Assembly (NCBI GenBank): GCA_902826835.1
Contig: CADEGH010000004.1
Location: 232,370 to 296,369, forward strand
Length of the DNA: 64,000 nt
From: an uncultured bacterium
Lineage (GTDB): Bacteria > Planctomycetota > GCA-002687715
Direction of reading: 5' to 3'
Shown here: positions 51,258 to 59,491 of the stretch, piece after piece
How positions within the stretch are numbered: position 1 is the first letter of the stretch
Layout: every line of letters starts with the position of its first letter
Program-made: the position numbers and the translations under genes
Notes under the pieces: generated by a model
Told to the model about the DNA's origin: nothing
What the model saw: only the letters and a program-made list of their open reading frames with translations
Databases searched by the model: none

Positions 51258-52169
51258 TCAGCGCCAGTCGACTTCCTGGACGCGATCGGTCTTGATGCGG
51301 TAGAGGCTGGTGACGAAGCCGTCTTCGATTTCTTCCCCGACCGAGAGGGTTCCGATGACCTGAATCGGGCCGGTCGTGAGATCGAGCCCTCGCGCCCCCG
51401 GAACTTTCACGAGCACGACCTGGTGAATCTCCGGCACCGCTCCAAAGCAGCAGGACCACAGGGACTCGACCAGGAGAAACTCGTGGATGTCCTCGACCTC
51501 CTCGAGCGCCACCATGTATCCGAGGATCGCGATCTTGGCCTCATTCAGTTTCGAAACCGCCTCGGGGAGCGGTCCCCGCTCCTTGTATTCGAAGCCTCCG
51601 AGAGTCAGCCACGAGACGGCTTGGTAGCCAGCGGGAGGCGGCGGCCCGAACGATTCGAGATGTTTCGGCACCTTCTTCGGCCCGGGGATGTTGCGATAGA
51701 TCTCACTGGCGAACTGGCGAGCGGTGCCGCGGATCGCCTGCTCCTGCATGACCGGGTCGATCGGGCGGCCCGGCGTGACGAAGCGAGTCTTCGTGTTGAT
51801 CATGGTGTCGGCGATGCGCGCGGCTTCGAGGGCACGGCCCTCCTCGTCCCCCAATTCCTCTTTCTCGAAAGCGCGGACCAGCCGACTCACCACTTCCGCG
51901 CGCGGTAGCCCTCCATCTTCATCCCGGACAAAGTCCCGGATCAGTGACTGGATGGCCGCTTCGATGGGATCCAAACTCGGAGGTTTCGATGGACCGGGAA
52001 GCGCCCGTTCCAGTCCCCCGGAACCGTTGGCTCCCGCGCCGGCGGGAGCCGGGCTGGTAGATCCCGCCCGAGTGATCCCCTTTTCCGGGTCGAGCGAAAC
52101 CGGCTTAGAACATCCGAGAGGGAGCAACGCCACAAGGAGCAGGATCAGAGCTGAACGAACGGACACCAT
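51258..52169 (-). CDS. DUF3299 lipoprotein associated with ABC transporter
   Basis: A 303-residue lipoprotein with lipobox LLPLGC (Cys20). The C-terminal 110 residues match DUF3299 (YMVALEEVEDIHEFLLV, SLWSCCFGAVPEIHQVVLV, IQVIGTLSVGEEIEDG), a domain often encoded beside LolCDE/MacB-like transporters linked to metal handling. A Pro/Gly/Ser-rich linker follows the anchor. It lies 12 bp after the permease gene and is the last of the three-gene unit. Confidence 0.8.
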   Translation of the reverse strand: MVSVRSALILLLVALLPLGCSKPVSLDPEKGITRAGSTSPAPAGAGANGSGGLERALPGPSKPPSLDPIEAAIQSLIRDFVRDEDGGLPRAEVVSRLVRAFEKEELGDEEGRALEAARIADTMINTKTRFVTPGRPIDPVMQEQAIRGTARQFASEIYRNIPGPKKVPKHLESFGPPPPAGYQAVSWLTLGGFEYKERGPLPEAVSKLNEAKIAILGYMVALEEVEDIHEFLLVESLWSCCFGAVPEIHQVVLVKVPGARGLDLTTGPIQVIGTLSVGEEIEDGFVTSLYRIKTDRVQEVDWR

Positions 52170-52181
52170 GCCGATCTCCCG

Positions 52182-53489
52182 TCAGGACACAGGGGCCAGA
52201 TTCTCGGCGACATCGGTACGGTAGGCCTTGATGGCCGGAATCAGACCGGCAAGCGCCCCCGCGAGAATGGTCCCTAAGATCACAGCATACTCGGCCGGCA
52301 AGATCCGCAGGGGGTTCGGCTCGAACTTGGCGACGTCCTTGATCGCATCGGCGGCCAACCACAGGCCGCCGTGCGCCAGGGCCACCCCGAGAATCCCGCC
52401 CAAGCCCACCAGGATCATGGCTTCGGCAACGACCGAACCCGTGATCGTGGCCCGGCTCGCCCCGAGCGCGCGAAGGATGGCGATTTCGCGGCGTCGCTCG
52501 TTCATGGTGTTCCACACCGCGACCAAGACCGAAGTCACCCCGATCAAGACCACCAAGAGGGCCACGATCAAAAAGGCGCCGTCCACGCCGCCGATGATGC
52601 CCAGGAACTTGCGGATTTCGGATGACACCTCGGCGGTCGAAAACTCTTGGCGCTTCTTCAGGCTCGAAAGCAGGAGTGCCTTGTGGATCCCCGGCCGCGG
52701 AAAAACCAAGACGGCGGACAACCCCACTTCGGTGGTGCCGGGAATCAAGCCGCCCGCGTGCTCCGGGATGCGAAAGAAAGAATCGAGGTTGATGAGCACG
52801 ACGTCATCGATGGGAGTGTCGGTCTCCTTCAGGATTCCCACGACCGTCCAAAGATGAGCGTGGTCATGCGCCTTCTCCCCCTCGACGCCGTGAGTCGGCT
52901 CGATCTGGTCGCCGAGCGAGAGTCTCAGGCGGCGCGCGACCCGAGCGCCCAGGACCGCTTCGGCGACGTCATTTTCGTGGTGATGATGTTCGTGGCTGCC
53001 CTCCCCGAGCGCCGCGGCCTTGATGTCTTCGATAGCGTGTTCGAGAGAGTGGGCATCGACGACAAATCCCCGGCCCGCTTGGAACTTGCCTTCCGTGGTC
53101 GGCGAGTCCGGCACCGGGAACGCCGGATGGAAGACCGCTTCCGTCGTCGCGACCACCCGATGTCCCCGGAAGCTGTCCCCGACTGCGTACGGAACGGCGA
53201 GCCGCACCGATTCGTTGGCCGCCAACTCCTTCCACGCGGAATACGGCATGAGGCCGGGGCTTTCGTCCACGTGATACACGGCATTGAGCACGAGTTGGAG
53301 AGGGCTGCCGTGCGGCCCGCAGACGATCGAATAGCCGCGGCCGGGACGGTCGTAGTGATCGGCGAGATCGCGGCGCAAATTCAGGATCGCGATCACAAGC
53401 ATGACGCCCAGCGCCACACTCGCGATGGTGAGCAAAGACCCGAGCGGGCGCGCCGAAATCTGCCGCCAGACGAGTTGAGTCTTGGTCAT
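52182..53489 (-). CDS. FtsX/MacB-type ABC transporter permease with His-rich periplasmic domain
   Basis: A 435-residue protein with the four-helix MacB/FtsX plan: an N-terminal helix (about 17-37), a large periplasmic domain, then three C-terminal helices (VALLVVLIGVTSVLVAV, MILVGLGGILGVALA, ILAGALAGLIPA). The cytoplasmic loop NERRREIAILRALGASR is typical. The periplasmic domain holds two His-rich stretches: H166, H168-H171 (GSHEHHHHEND), and H208, H210, H212 (KAHDHAHLW). These suggest metal, probably zinc, binding. The ATG overlaps the ATPase stop. Confidence 0.87.
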   Translation of the reverse strand: MTKTQLVWRQISARPLGSLLTIASVALGVMLVIAILNLRRDLADHYDRPGRGYSIVCGPHGSPLQLVLNAVYHVDESPGLMPYSAWKELAANESVRLAVPYAVGDSFRGHRVVATTEAVFHPAFPVPDSPTTEGKFQAGRGFVVDAHSLEHAIEDIKAAALGEGSHEHHHHENDVAEAVLGARVARRLRLSLGDQIEPTHGVEGEKAHDHAHLWTVVGILKETDTPIDDVVLINLDSFFRIPEHAGGLIPGTTEVGLSAVLVFPRPGIHKALLLSSLKKRQEFSTAEVSSEIRKFLGIIGGVDGAFLIVALLVVLIGVTSVLVAVWNTMNERRREIAILRALGASRATITGSVVAEAMILVGLGGILGVALAHGGLWLAADAIKDVAKFEPNPLRILPAEYAVILGTILAGALAGLIPAIKAYRTDVAENLAPVS

Positions 53490-54151
53490 CGGCCGAGCTC
53501 CGCAAGGTCCTTCTGTACCTCGAATCGCTGCATGACTTCGCGATCATGGGTCACGAGCAGGAGGGTACTTCCAACTTCCCTAGTCACGGCCATCAGCAGC
53601 TCCAAGGCTTCGTCGCGGAGCCGCGAATCCAAATTGGCGGTGGGCTCGTCCGCCAACACCACCTTGGGGCGATTGATGAGAGCTCGAGCCAACGCCACGC
53701 GCTGCTGTTCTCCGACTGACAGCGAGCGCGGTAAGGCTCGCGCCCGCTCACTCAAGCCCAAACGAGCGAGCATGCGACCGGCCGCCTCCGCGGCCTCCTT
53801 ACCTCGCACCTGGGCGAGGGTCTGCACGATCCGGATGTTCTCGAGCGCCGTCAGGCTCTGCAGCAAGTTGAACGTCTGAAAGACGTAGCCGATGTGACGC
53901 GCGCGGAAGCGATCGCGCGCGGACTCCGAGAGAGCGAACAGATCCACGTCTCCATGTCGCACCTGGCCGGACGTCGGCCGGATGATGCCGGCCAAGACAT
54001 GTAGGAACGTGGTTTTCCCCGAACCCGAACCGCCCACCAAACAAAGTCTTGATCCGTCTTCGAAGGTCGCGGCGGGGATATCCAGGACTCGACGTTTGCC
54101 AGCCTGGCCAGCGGGAAATTCCACGACGAGTTGATCGACAGTGAGCGCCAT
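53486..54151 (-). CDS. ABC transporter ATP-binding protein (LolD/MacB type)
   Basis: A 221-residue ATPase. The start at 54151 begins the fold (MALTVDQLVVEF); the frame extends upstream through the tRNA region and is not credible there. Walker A GGSGSGKTT, Q-loop VFQTFNLL, signature SLSVGEQQRVALARAL (SVGEQ instead of SGGEQ) and Walker B VVLADEPTANLDS are present. It powers the mechanotransmission-type permease encoded next. The S-V-G-E-Q substitution in the signature is slightly unusual. Confidence 0.9.
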   Translation of the reverse strand: MALTVDQLVVEFPAGQAGKRRVLDIPAATFEDGSRLCLVGGSGSGKTTFLHVLAGIIRPTSGQVRHGDVDLFALSESARDRFRARHIGYVFQTFNLLQSLTALENIRIVQTLAQVRGKEAAEAAGRMLARLGLSERARALPRSLSVGEQQRVALARALINRPKVVLADEPTANLDSRLRDEALELLMAVTREVGSTLLLVTHDREVMQRFEVQKDLAELGR

Positions 54152-54226
54152 ACGCCCGGAAGCTACCGCATTCGACGAAACGCCTGAACTGGAACTCGTC
54201 GCAGCGAGCGTGCGGAAATCACGAAG

Positions 54227-54299
54227 AGCGGGTGAAGGGGTTCGAACCCTCGACATTCAGCTTGGGAAGCTGACACTCTGCCAACTGAGTTACACCCGC
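54227..54299 (-). tRNA. tRNA-Gly (anticodon CCC)
   Basis: Cloverleaf with acceptor GCGGGTG/CACCCGC, D-arm ACTC...GAGT, anticodon stem TCAGC/GCTGA around loop TTCCCAA, and T-arm GAGGG TTCGAAC CCCTT (the last pair G-T). No CCA is encoded. Confidence 0.92.
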
Positions 54300-54311
54300 A
54301 GAGGTGCCCAT

Positions 54312-54340
54312 CTTGTACCCGGTCAGCCCAGAGCGGTCAA
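54312..54340 (-). promoter_or_regulatory. Promoter of tRNA-Gly
   Basis: Minus-strand TTGACC (54340-54335) and TACAAG (54317-54312) have a 17-bp spacer. The -10 box ends 12 bp before the tRNA 5' end, which is ideal spacing for a tRNA promoter. Confidence 0.6.
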
Positions 54341-54400
54341 GCTCAACCGCCGACTGCGGCGCCGACTTCACGCTGTTAGTAGGAGGGCCGAAGGACCACC

Positions 54401-54637
54401 ATGAAACTCACGATCACCTACTGCACCCAGTGAAACTACTTGCCGATGGCGGCCGGTCTGGCCGCCGAACTCCGCGAGTCCCTCAAAGTCGACGCGAGTC
54501 TCGTGCCGGGCCGGGGCGGGATCTTCCAGGTCCACCTCGACGGCCAGATCATCTTCGACAAAAAAACCGTCGGTCGCTACCCCATCCTGGGTGAGATGAC
54601 CAAAGCCATTCGAGAGCTGCGGCCCGAGCTGAGCTGA
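54401..54637 (+). CDS. SelW-like selenoprotein (Rdx family) with in-frame TGA as selenocysteine
   Basis: A 78-residue thioredoxin-like redox protein. The ATG at 54401 has AAGGA 5 nt upstream (and AGGAGG further up). Codon 11 is TGA (54431-54433) in the motif Y-C-T-Q-U-N-Y, exactly where Rdx/SelW/SelT proteins carry C-x2-C or C-x2-U. The reading frame then continues with family features: LAAELRESL, PGRGGIFQVHLDGQIIFDKK, GRYPILGEM, to a TGA stop at 54635. A SECIS-like hairpin follows the internal TGA. Without recoding only 10 codons would be made. Rdx proteins are small thiol/selenol oxidoreductases whose partners are poorly known. Confidence 0.85.
54431..54466 (+). promoter_or_regulatory. Bacterial SECIS-like element just after the in-frame TGA
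   Basis: A 7-bp perfect stem (54448-54454 GGCGGCC with 54460-54466 GGCCGCC) closes a 5-nt loop GGTCT. The same GGUCU apical loop is found in the E. coli fdhF SECIS that binds SelB. The loop G is the 25th-26th base counted from the U of UGA, close to the 22-23 of fdhF. It would recruit SelB-Sec-tRNA; function is inferred. Confidence 0.75.
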
Positions 54638-54680
54638 GCTGAGGCGCGGGGCGTTCTCGCGGCCTGGGAAGCTCAGATCC

Positions 54681-56051
54681 TCAAGAACCGTCGCCCTTGG
54701 GTTCCGTCGGGGCCGGCTTGGCCTCGGATGCGGCGGGACCGGCCGGCATTCCATCGGGCTCCTTGGCCCATCGCTCCTTGGCCTTACCCGCTTTCACTTC
54801 GGAAAGCAGGGCCGCCCAACGGGGATCTTGGCGGAGCGGAGCCAAGTCGCCGTCCTCCTCGGCCCAGGCAAATTGGGTGTATCCCCAACGGAAGGAGCGA
54901 TCGAGCGCCAGGAACGCACGATCCAATTTGCCCTGGATCGAACAGGAGCAGGCCAGGTTGTAGTAGGAAATCGCCACCGTCGATTTCTGCTGTGGATTCT
55001 GCTCGAAGTAACCTGCGATCGTGGCGTAGAGATTCACCGCCTTGGTGAAGTACTCCTCAGACTTGGCGTGATCCCGGACGTTTTGGAGAAGGGTCGCGCT
55101 CTGATCGTAGGCACGCGCGACTCCGATGGTCGCTCGCAGCAGATCGTTGTTCAGGGCCATGAACTCTTTGCGCATCTGCTCGAGCTGGGTCTTCTCTTCT
55201 TCCGTGGGCTCTTTCTTCGCGGAGAGCTCGCGGAACGGCCCGACGGCCTTCCGATACTTCTCCTGAAGCCCGGGCAGGTCCTCGATCGCCTTCTTCGAGT
55301 GCTCACGGACCGCTTCGAGGTCCTTGTCCAGGAGAGTGCGGTCGCCGAGTCGGGCCATCACAACTTTCGCCTTCTCGCGGATTGCCTCCTCCTCGAAGAC
55401 GTCTTCCTGAACTTCGCGAACTCCCGCTACGTACTTCTTGGCTCCGGATTGGGCCAAGCCCTCGCCCGCCAGGAGTCGAACCTCCCTCGCGTAGTCGCTC
55501 GTGACGAAGACGTGGTTGAAGGCCTCGATCCCGCGCTCCGCGAGGGCCGCCGTCTTTGGGAACATGCCGTCGTACCAGCCGGCGTTCCCCTTGGCGGTGA
55601 ACGCCTTGATCTCGTTCAGAGTCTCGGTCGCCACGAGTTGCCGCTGCAATGTCTGCAGGATCTCCTGCCGAACTCCGGTGGCGGCACCAACGGCCGCCGC
55701 GACTTCGGCGTCGATCGCCAAACCTTGGGCCGCCAAGCTAGCCGTGACCTTGGAGAGTTCCGCCACCTTCGGAGCAACGGCTTCGGCAGTCATCTTGGGA
55801 TCGGCGGCCACCGCACTTGCCTTGATGCCGATCATGCGAAGCACCGGGATTGCAGACTCGCCGGCCTGGGTCTTGAGTTTGCGCCACTCGGCCTTGAGCC
55901 CGGTCTGACCGACCTTCCCGGCCGCGATGACTTCGTCGGCGAGAGCGGTCATCGAGGCGAGGCGAGTCTTCACGTCGACAGGGGGGGCCTCCTGCGCCCT
56001 TGCTCCAAGGTGAACGAGGCAAAGGGTGAGTCCCATCACGAGGCTTTTCAT
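54681..56051 (-). CDS. Secreted helical protein with TPR 'end-of-group' domain
   Basis: A 456-residue exported protein with a signal peptide (about 1-19, MKSLVMGLTLCLVHLGARA). It is almost wholly alpha-helical and rich in Ala, Glu and Lys, with possible coiled coil at about 235-300 (KKEPTEEEKTQLEQMRKEF). The C-terminal part has TPR-like units and the planctomycete TPR end-of-group signature: YNLACSCSIQGKLDRAFLALDRS, EEDGDLAPLRQDPRW. It starts 4 bp after the ispDF stop, so it is probably in the same transcript; no functional link is evident. Confidence 0.75.
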   Translation of the reverse strand: MKSLVMGLTLCLVHLGARAQEAPPVDVKTRLASMTALADEVIAAGKVGQTGLKAEWRKLKTQAGESAIPVLRMIGIKASAVAADPKMTAEAVAPKVAELSKVTASLAAQGLAIDAEVAAAVGAATGVRQEILQTLQRQLVATETLNEIKAFTAKGNAGWYDGMFPKTAALAERGIEAFNHVFVTSDYAREVRLLAGEGLAQSGAKKYVAGVREVQEDVFEEEAIREKAKVVMARLGDRTLLDKDLEAVREHSKKAIEDLPGLQEKYRKAVGPFRELSAKKEPTEEEKTQLEQMRKEFMALNNDLLRATIGVARAYDQSATLLQNVRDHAKSEEYFTKAVNLYATIAGYFEQNPQQKSTVAISYYNLACSCSIQGKLDRAFLALDRSFRWGYTQFAWAEEDGDLAPLRQDPRWAALLSEVKAGKAKERWAKEPDGMPAGPAASEAKPAPTEPKGDGS

Positions 56052-56055
56052 GCTT

Positions 56056-57282
56056 TCACTCCGGGGTGCGTTCCGATGTCAAGAGGACGACCGCGTGGAC
56101 GGCCAGAGCTTCTCCTCGACCCAAAGCGTCGAGGCCTTCATTGGTTCGGGCTTTCACGGCGACCCGATCCGCGGGCAAACCGAGCAAGGTCATGAGCGAC
56201 GCCTTGATGGCGGATTTCGAACCCGCCAGACGGGGTCGCTCGGCAACAATCGTGCAGTCTACCTGGAGGGGGCGGAGGCCGCTGGCCTGGATTTCGTCCA
56301 GAACCACGGCGAGGAGGTGCCGGCTGTCGGCCCCACTCCAGCGCGGATCGCGATCGGAGAAGTGCTCGCCGATGTCGGTCGAACCGGCCGCCCCCAAGAT
56401 CCCCTCGATGATCGCGTGCAGCAGGGCATCGCCATCGGAATGTCCCAGGAGTCCCACGGGAGAGTCGACCTGGACGCCCCCCAGCACCAGCGGGCGACCC
56501 TCCACCAGCCGGTGGATGTCGTAGCCGTGGCCGAGTCGGAGCGCCGCCGAAGCAGGCGATCTCGGCTGATGGCGAGCCAAATCGGCGGGGGTGGTGATCT
56601 TCACGTTCTGAGGGTCGTCTTCGACGATTTGTACGGGAACGGAGTGCCACTCCAGAAGGGCAGCCTCGTCGGTAAACCGCAGATCCTGCGCGGCCGCACG
56701 GGCCAACGCGGCCAAAAGGGTGAACTTTTCGGCGGCCTGCGGAGTCGAGGCCTGCCAAATCGTCTCCCGATCTACGGTGCACACAACTCGGCCATGAGGT
56801 GAGACTTGCTTCAGGGTATTCACGCTTCGGTGCGCCAAAATCGCCGCGGGCACCGTACCGAGGACTCGCACCAAGGCGGAGACCCGTTCGGGATTCGGGA
56901 AAGGCCGGGCGGCGTCGTGCACCAAGACCCACCGACTACCTGGCGGAACGGCGGCCACTCCCAGGGCCACCGAGTCGGCCCGTTCCTGCCCCCCCTCGAC
57001 GACCAAAATCTGCGGGAGGGACTCCGCCAGCAGGCGCTCGCGCGTGCGGACCACGTCGTCGCGGTGGGCCACAATGACCGCACCTTCGACCTCCGGGACG
57101 AGGAGGAGGCGGGAGAGAGCGTGCAACCAAAGCGGCCGCCCCGCGATCTCGACCCACGCCTTGCGCTCCTCGGAGCCGAGGCGACGACCCACCCCTGCGG
57201 CCACGAGGATGACGAAGGCATTGGCGGCGGTTGACAAGTTGTCCACGAGTAGTTCCCGGACGATACGCGTCGAGCGTAACAT
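56056..57282 (-). CDS. ispDF: Bifunctional IspD-IspF isoprenoid enzyme
   Basis: A 408-residue fusion catalysing two steps of the MEP pathway. IspD (about 1-240) is MEP cytidylyltransferase: VILVAAGVGRRLGSEERKAW, VHDAARPF, CTVDRETIWQASTPQ. IspF (about 250-405) is MECDP synthase: LGHGYDIHRLV, GHSDGDALLHAIIEGILGAAG, DIGEHFSD, CTIVAERPRL. Starts at 57282 (ATG) or 57243 (GTG, with GGGAAC upstream, which fits better the usual IspD N-terminus) are both possible. The middle enzyme IspE is not nearby. It is divergent from ruvC with almost no spacer. Confidence 0.9.
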   Translation of the reverse strand: MLRSTRIVRELLVDNLSTAANAFVILVAAGVGRRLGSEERKAWVEIAGRPLWLHALSRLLLVPEVEGAVIVAHRDDVVRTRERLLAESLPQILVVEGGQERADSVALGVAAVPPGSRWVLVHDAARPFPNPERVSALVRVLGTVPAAILAHRSVNTLKQVSPHGRVVCTVDRETIWQASTPQAAEKFTLLAALARAAAQDLRFTDEAALLEWHSVPVQIVEDDPQNVKITTPADLARHQPRSPASAALRLGHGYDIHRLVEGRPLVLGGVQVDSPVGLLGHSDGDALLHAIIEGILGAAGSTDIGEHFSDRDPRWSGADSRHLLAVVLDEIQASGLRPLQVDCTIVAERPRLAGSKSAIKASLMTLLGLPADRVAVKARTNEGLDALGRGEALAVHAVVLLTSERTPE

Positions 57283-57288
57283 CGCCCC

Positions 57289-57822
57289 GTGGATTGGACG
57301 CACTTACGCCAAAAAAGCCCGCTGATCGTGGCGGGTTTCGACCCTGGGACCGCGACGATGGGCTTCGGCGTGGTCGCCCGCGCCGACGGGAAACTCCACC
57401 ACGTCGACCACGGCGCTCTCAAAGCCGATCGCACCGCCAAGATCTCCGCCCGCCTTCTGACGCTGTCGCGCGGGCTTGAGGCGGTTCTGGCCCACCATCG
57501 GCCGGATGCCGTCGTGGTCGAAGAAGCTTTCGTGAAGAAAAATCCCCAATCCGCCCTCCGACTCGGGGAAGTTCGCGGGGTCATCCTGCTAGCGGCCGAG
57601 CGTCTGGGCATCGCGACTTGGGACTACCCCACTGCCACCGTGAAGCGCTCGATCACGGGTCACGGGGGCGCCGAGAAGTCGCTCGTCCAAACCTATGTGG
57701 CTCAGTCCTTGGCGTTGCCCGAGCTCCCTACCCCGACCGACGCCTCGGACGCTCTCGCGCTCTGCCTCTGTTTTTTTGCGGAGCCGGGCCTCGATCCTCG
57801 TTACGGGGCGGCGTTCGACTGA
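57289..57822 (+). CDS. ruvC: Holliday junction endonuclease RuvC
   Basis: A 177-residue RNase H-fold resolvase that cleaves Holliday junctions with RuvAB. The acidic active site is complete: D18 (AGFDPGTATMG), E78/E79 (VVVEEAFVKKN), and D151 and D154 (TDASDALALC). The start is GTG at 57289, which leaves a 10-residue lead before the first strand; an internal GTG just before AGFDPG is an alternative. ruvA and ruvB are not adjacent. Divergent promoters for ruvC and ispDF must overlap coding sequence. Confidence 0.92.
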   Translation: MDWTHLRQKSPLIVAGFDPGTATMGFGVVARADGKLHHVDHGALKADRTAKISARLLTLSRGLEAVLAHHRPDAVVVEEAFVKKNPQSALRLGEVRGVILLAAERLGIATWDYPTATVKRSITGHGGAEKSLVQTYVAQSLALPELPTPTDASDALALCLCFFAEPGLDPRYGAAFD

Positions 57823-57909
57823 ACCTTCTTCAGCTCCCCTCAAGCCACAATCGTGCTCCGTCCGATATCTTTCCCGGCGGTGAAGATTCCCGCCGATAGG
57901 AGCCGGGAC

Positions 57910-58455
57910 ATGCGTACGGGATGGATTCTGATGGGGTCGTGGCTGGGTTTCCTGGTTCTGGCCGGCTGCGCCAGTGGTGGCGAAACGGCGCGGAAATCGG
58001 GCGGTGGTAGTGGGCAGGGTCCAACCACTGAGCTCAAGCCAGCGGAGGAAGCCGTCCCCGAGCAGGTGAAAGCGATCGAGCGCTGGATCGACGAGCCGTC
58101 CGCCCTGATTGCCGACGAGATCGAAATCTACGTTTCCCGCAACTACGAGTGGGACGTCTCCCTCACCGGAGACGACGTTTCGCCCCAACGGGCCGAGGGG
58201 TCCGAGCAAGTCTCCTCCGCCGAAGGTCAAGCCCGGGCGAGCTTCCGCAACCTCGACTTGCGGGCTCACCAGCGGATCGTCTTCCGAAAATCTGGTTTTG
58301 ATGTCGTCCCGTTCATTAAGATCACGGCGCGGGGGCATGCTGCCTACGCCACCGAGGGTCGCGGTGGCTCGCCTGCAGTGAAGCGGGCGCGGACGATCCG
58401 AATTCAGAATGCCGACATCCAATTCGAGGGCGAGCAGCCCGTCGCCAGCCGCTGA
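57910..58455 (+). CDS. Putative lipoprotein of unknown function
   Basis: A 181-residue lipoprotein. The ATG at 57910 has AGGAG 8 nt upstream and a lipobox LVLAGC. A Gly/Ser-rich linker follows, then a mixed domain (ADEIEIYVSRNYEW, RIVFRKSGFDVVPFIKITARG). No family is recognised. It lies between ruvC and a TPR lipoprotein on the same strand, 28 bp before the latter, suggesting a shared envelope role. Confidence 0.7.
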   Translation: MRTGWILMGSWLGFLVLAGCASGGETARKSGGGSGQGPTTELKPAEEAVPEQVKAIERWIDEPSALIADEIEIYVSRNYEWDVSLTGDDVSPQRAEGSEQVSSAEGQARASFRNLDLRAHQRIVFRKSGFDVVPFIKITARGHAAYATEGRGGSPAVKRARTIRIQNADIQFEGEQPVASR

Positions 58456-58483
58456 GGCCTGGACTTCTGTTCCGGGAGGTTCC

Positions 58484-59491
58484 ATGGCGCGCCCCGGGTC
58501 CAAGCGAGCCCATCGGCCAAACGTGACGCTGTCGATTGCCGCTGCGCTCGCCATTCTCGGCGGAGCTTTGCCCTTGGCCAGCTGCTCCAGTTCCGACCGC
58601 CCACGCCAACGCCTGACTCCGTTCCCTCAGGCGATCTTGGCGAGCATCAAGGCCGCGCGTCGCCCGGACCCCGCGGCGGCACTCGAACACTTGCAGGCAC
58701 ACTTGGCTCGCGAGCCCATGAGCCTCGTCGGACGCTGGCTGAGCCTGTACTCCAACTTGCCCGAAAGCGCTCGAGGTCCGCTGCGGGAGGAGCTCGCCCG
58801 GATCGGCGCCGACCCAAGCTGCCCCCCCGGAGTGCGCATGCTGGCTCGGTCGGTCACCCTCGACCCGGTCACGCGCGAAGCCGAGCTTCACGAAATGGCC
58901 AAACTCGCGGACGGCTCGGCCGGCATCGCTTGGGCGATCCTCGGAGAAATCGCTCGCGAACGGGGCCACGAATCCCTGGCGTCCACTCGATTCGAATCGG
59001 CGGTGGCGCAGGATCCAGAGTTCGCCCCCGGGTGGCTCGCGCTCGCGCAGAGCCGCATTCGCTCGGGCGCTCTCCTCGAGGCCGCTCAGCCCCTGGAGAA
59101 CTACCTGGACGCAGCCCCAGAGGACCCCCTCGCGCTCTACAACCTCGGCTGGATCTACCTCGAAGCGAGGCGGCAGCCGAAGGAGGCTTACCCTTGGCTC
59201 GTCCGTGCCGTCGCGGCTGACCCAACTGACGTCAGCGCGCTCGTCGCTCTGGGGGCGTGTGCCATGTCTCTGGATCCACCGGAAATCACCGAGGCGAAGT
59301 CGGCCCTGCTTGCGGCCCTTGAGGTGGCCCCGAACGACCCCGAAGTGCACATGAACCTCGGCGTCCTCTACGCCGACCACGAGCGGCATCCCGCCTCCGC
59401 CATTGGACACTTCAAGCGCTATCTCGAACTCGGGGGACCGGCCCAAGAAAGAGTGGCCGCCTGGATTCGGGAACTCGAAGGCACCCCGTGA
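58484..59491 (+). CDS. TPR-repeat lipoprotein
   Basis: A 335-residue lipoprotein. The start at 58484 has GGGAGG 5 nt upstream. The signal ends in lipobox PLASC. At least five TPR units are visible (GWLALAQSRIRSGALLEAAQPLENYL, ALYNLGWIYLEARRQPKEAYPWL, VHMNLGVLYADHERHPASAIGHF). Probably an envelope scaffold protein. The dtd start overlaps its stop by 4 bp (GTGA), so the two are co-translated although unrelated in function. Confidence 0.78.
   Translation: MARPGSKRAHRPNVTLSIAAALAILGGALPLASCSSSDRPRQRLTPFPQAILASIKAARRPDPAAALEHLQAHLAREPMSLVGRWLSLYSNLPESARGPLREELARIGADPSCPPGVRMLARSVTLDPVTREAELHEMAKLADGSAGIAWAILGEIARERGHESLASTRFESAVAQDPEFAPGWLALAQSRIRSGALLEAAQPLENYLDAAPEDPLALYNLGWIYLEARRQPKEAYPWLVRAVAADPTDVSALVALGACAMSLDPPEITEAKSALLAALEVAPNDPEVHMNLGVLYADHERHPASAIGHFKRYLELGGPAQERVAAWIRELEGTP

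Noticed and set aside
54431..54433. Frameshift or pseudogene explanation for the TGA in the SelW-like gene
   Set aside because: The frame is intact on both sides, the family motif spans the TGA, and a SECIS-like hairpin is correctly placed; recoding explains all of this better.
57853..57910. Riboswitch-like hairpin in the leader of the lipoprotein gene
   Set aside because: A CGGCGG...CCGCCG pairing exists near 57873-57896, but it is short and matches no known aptamer.
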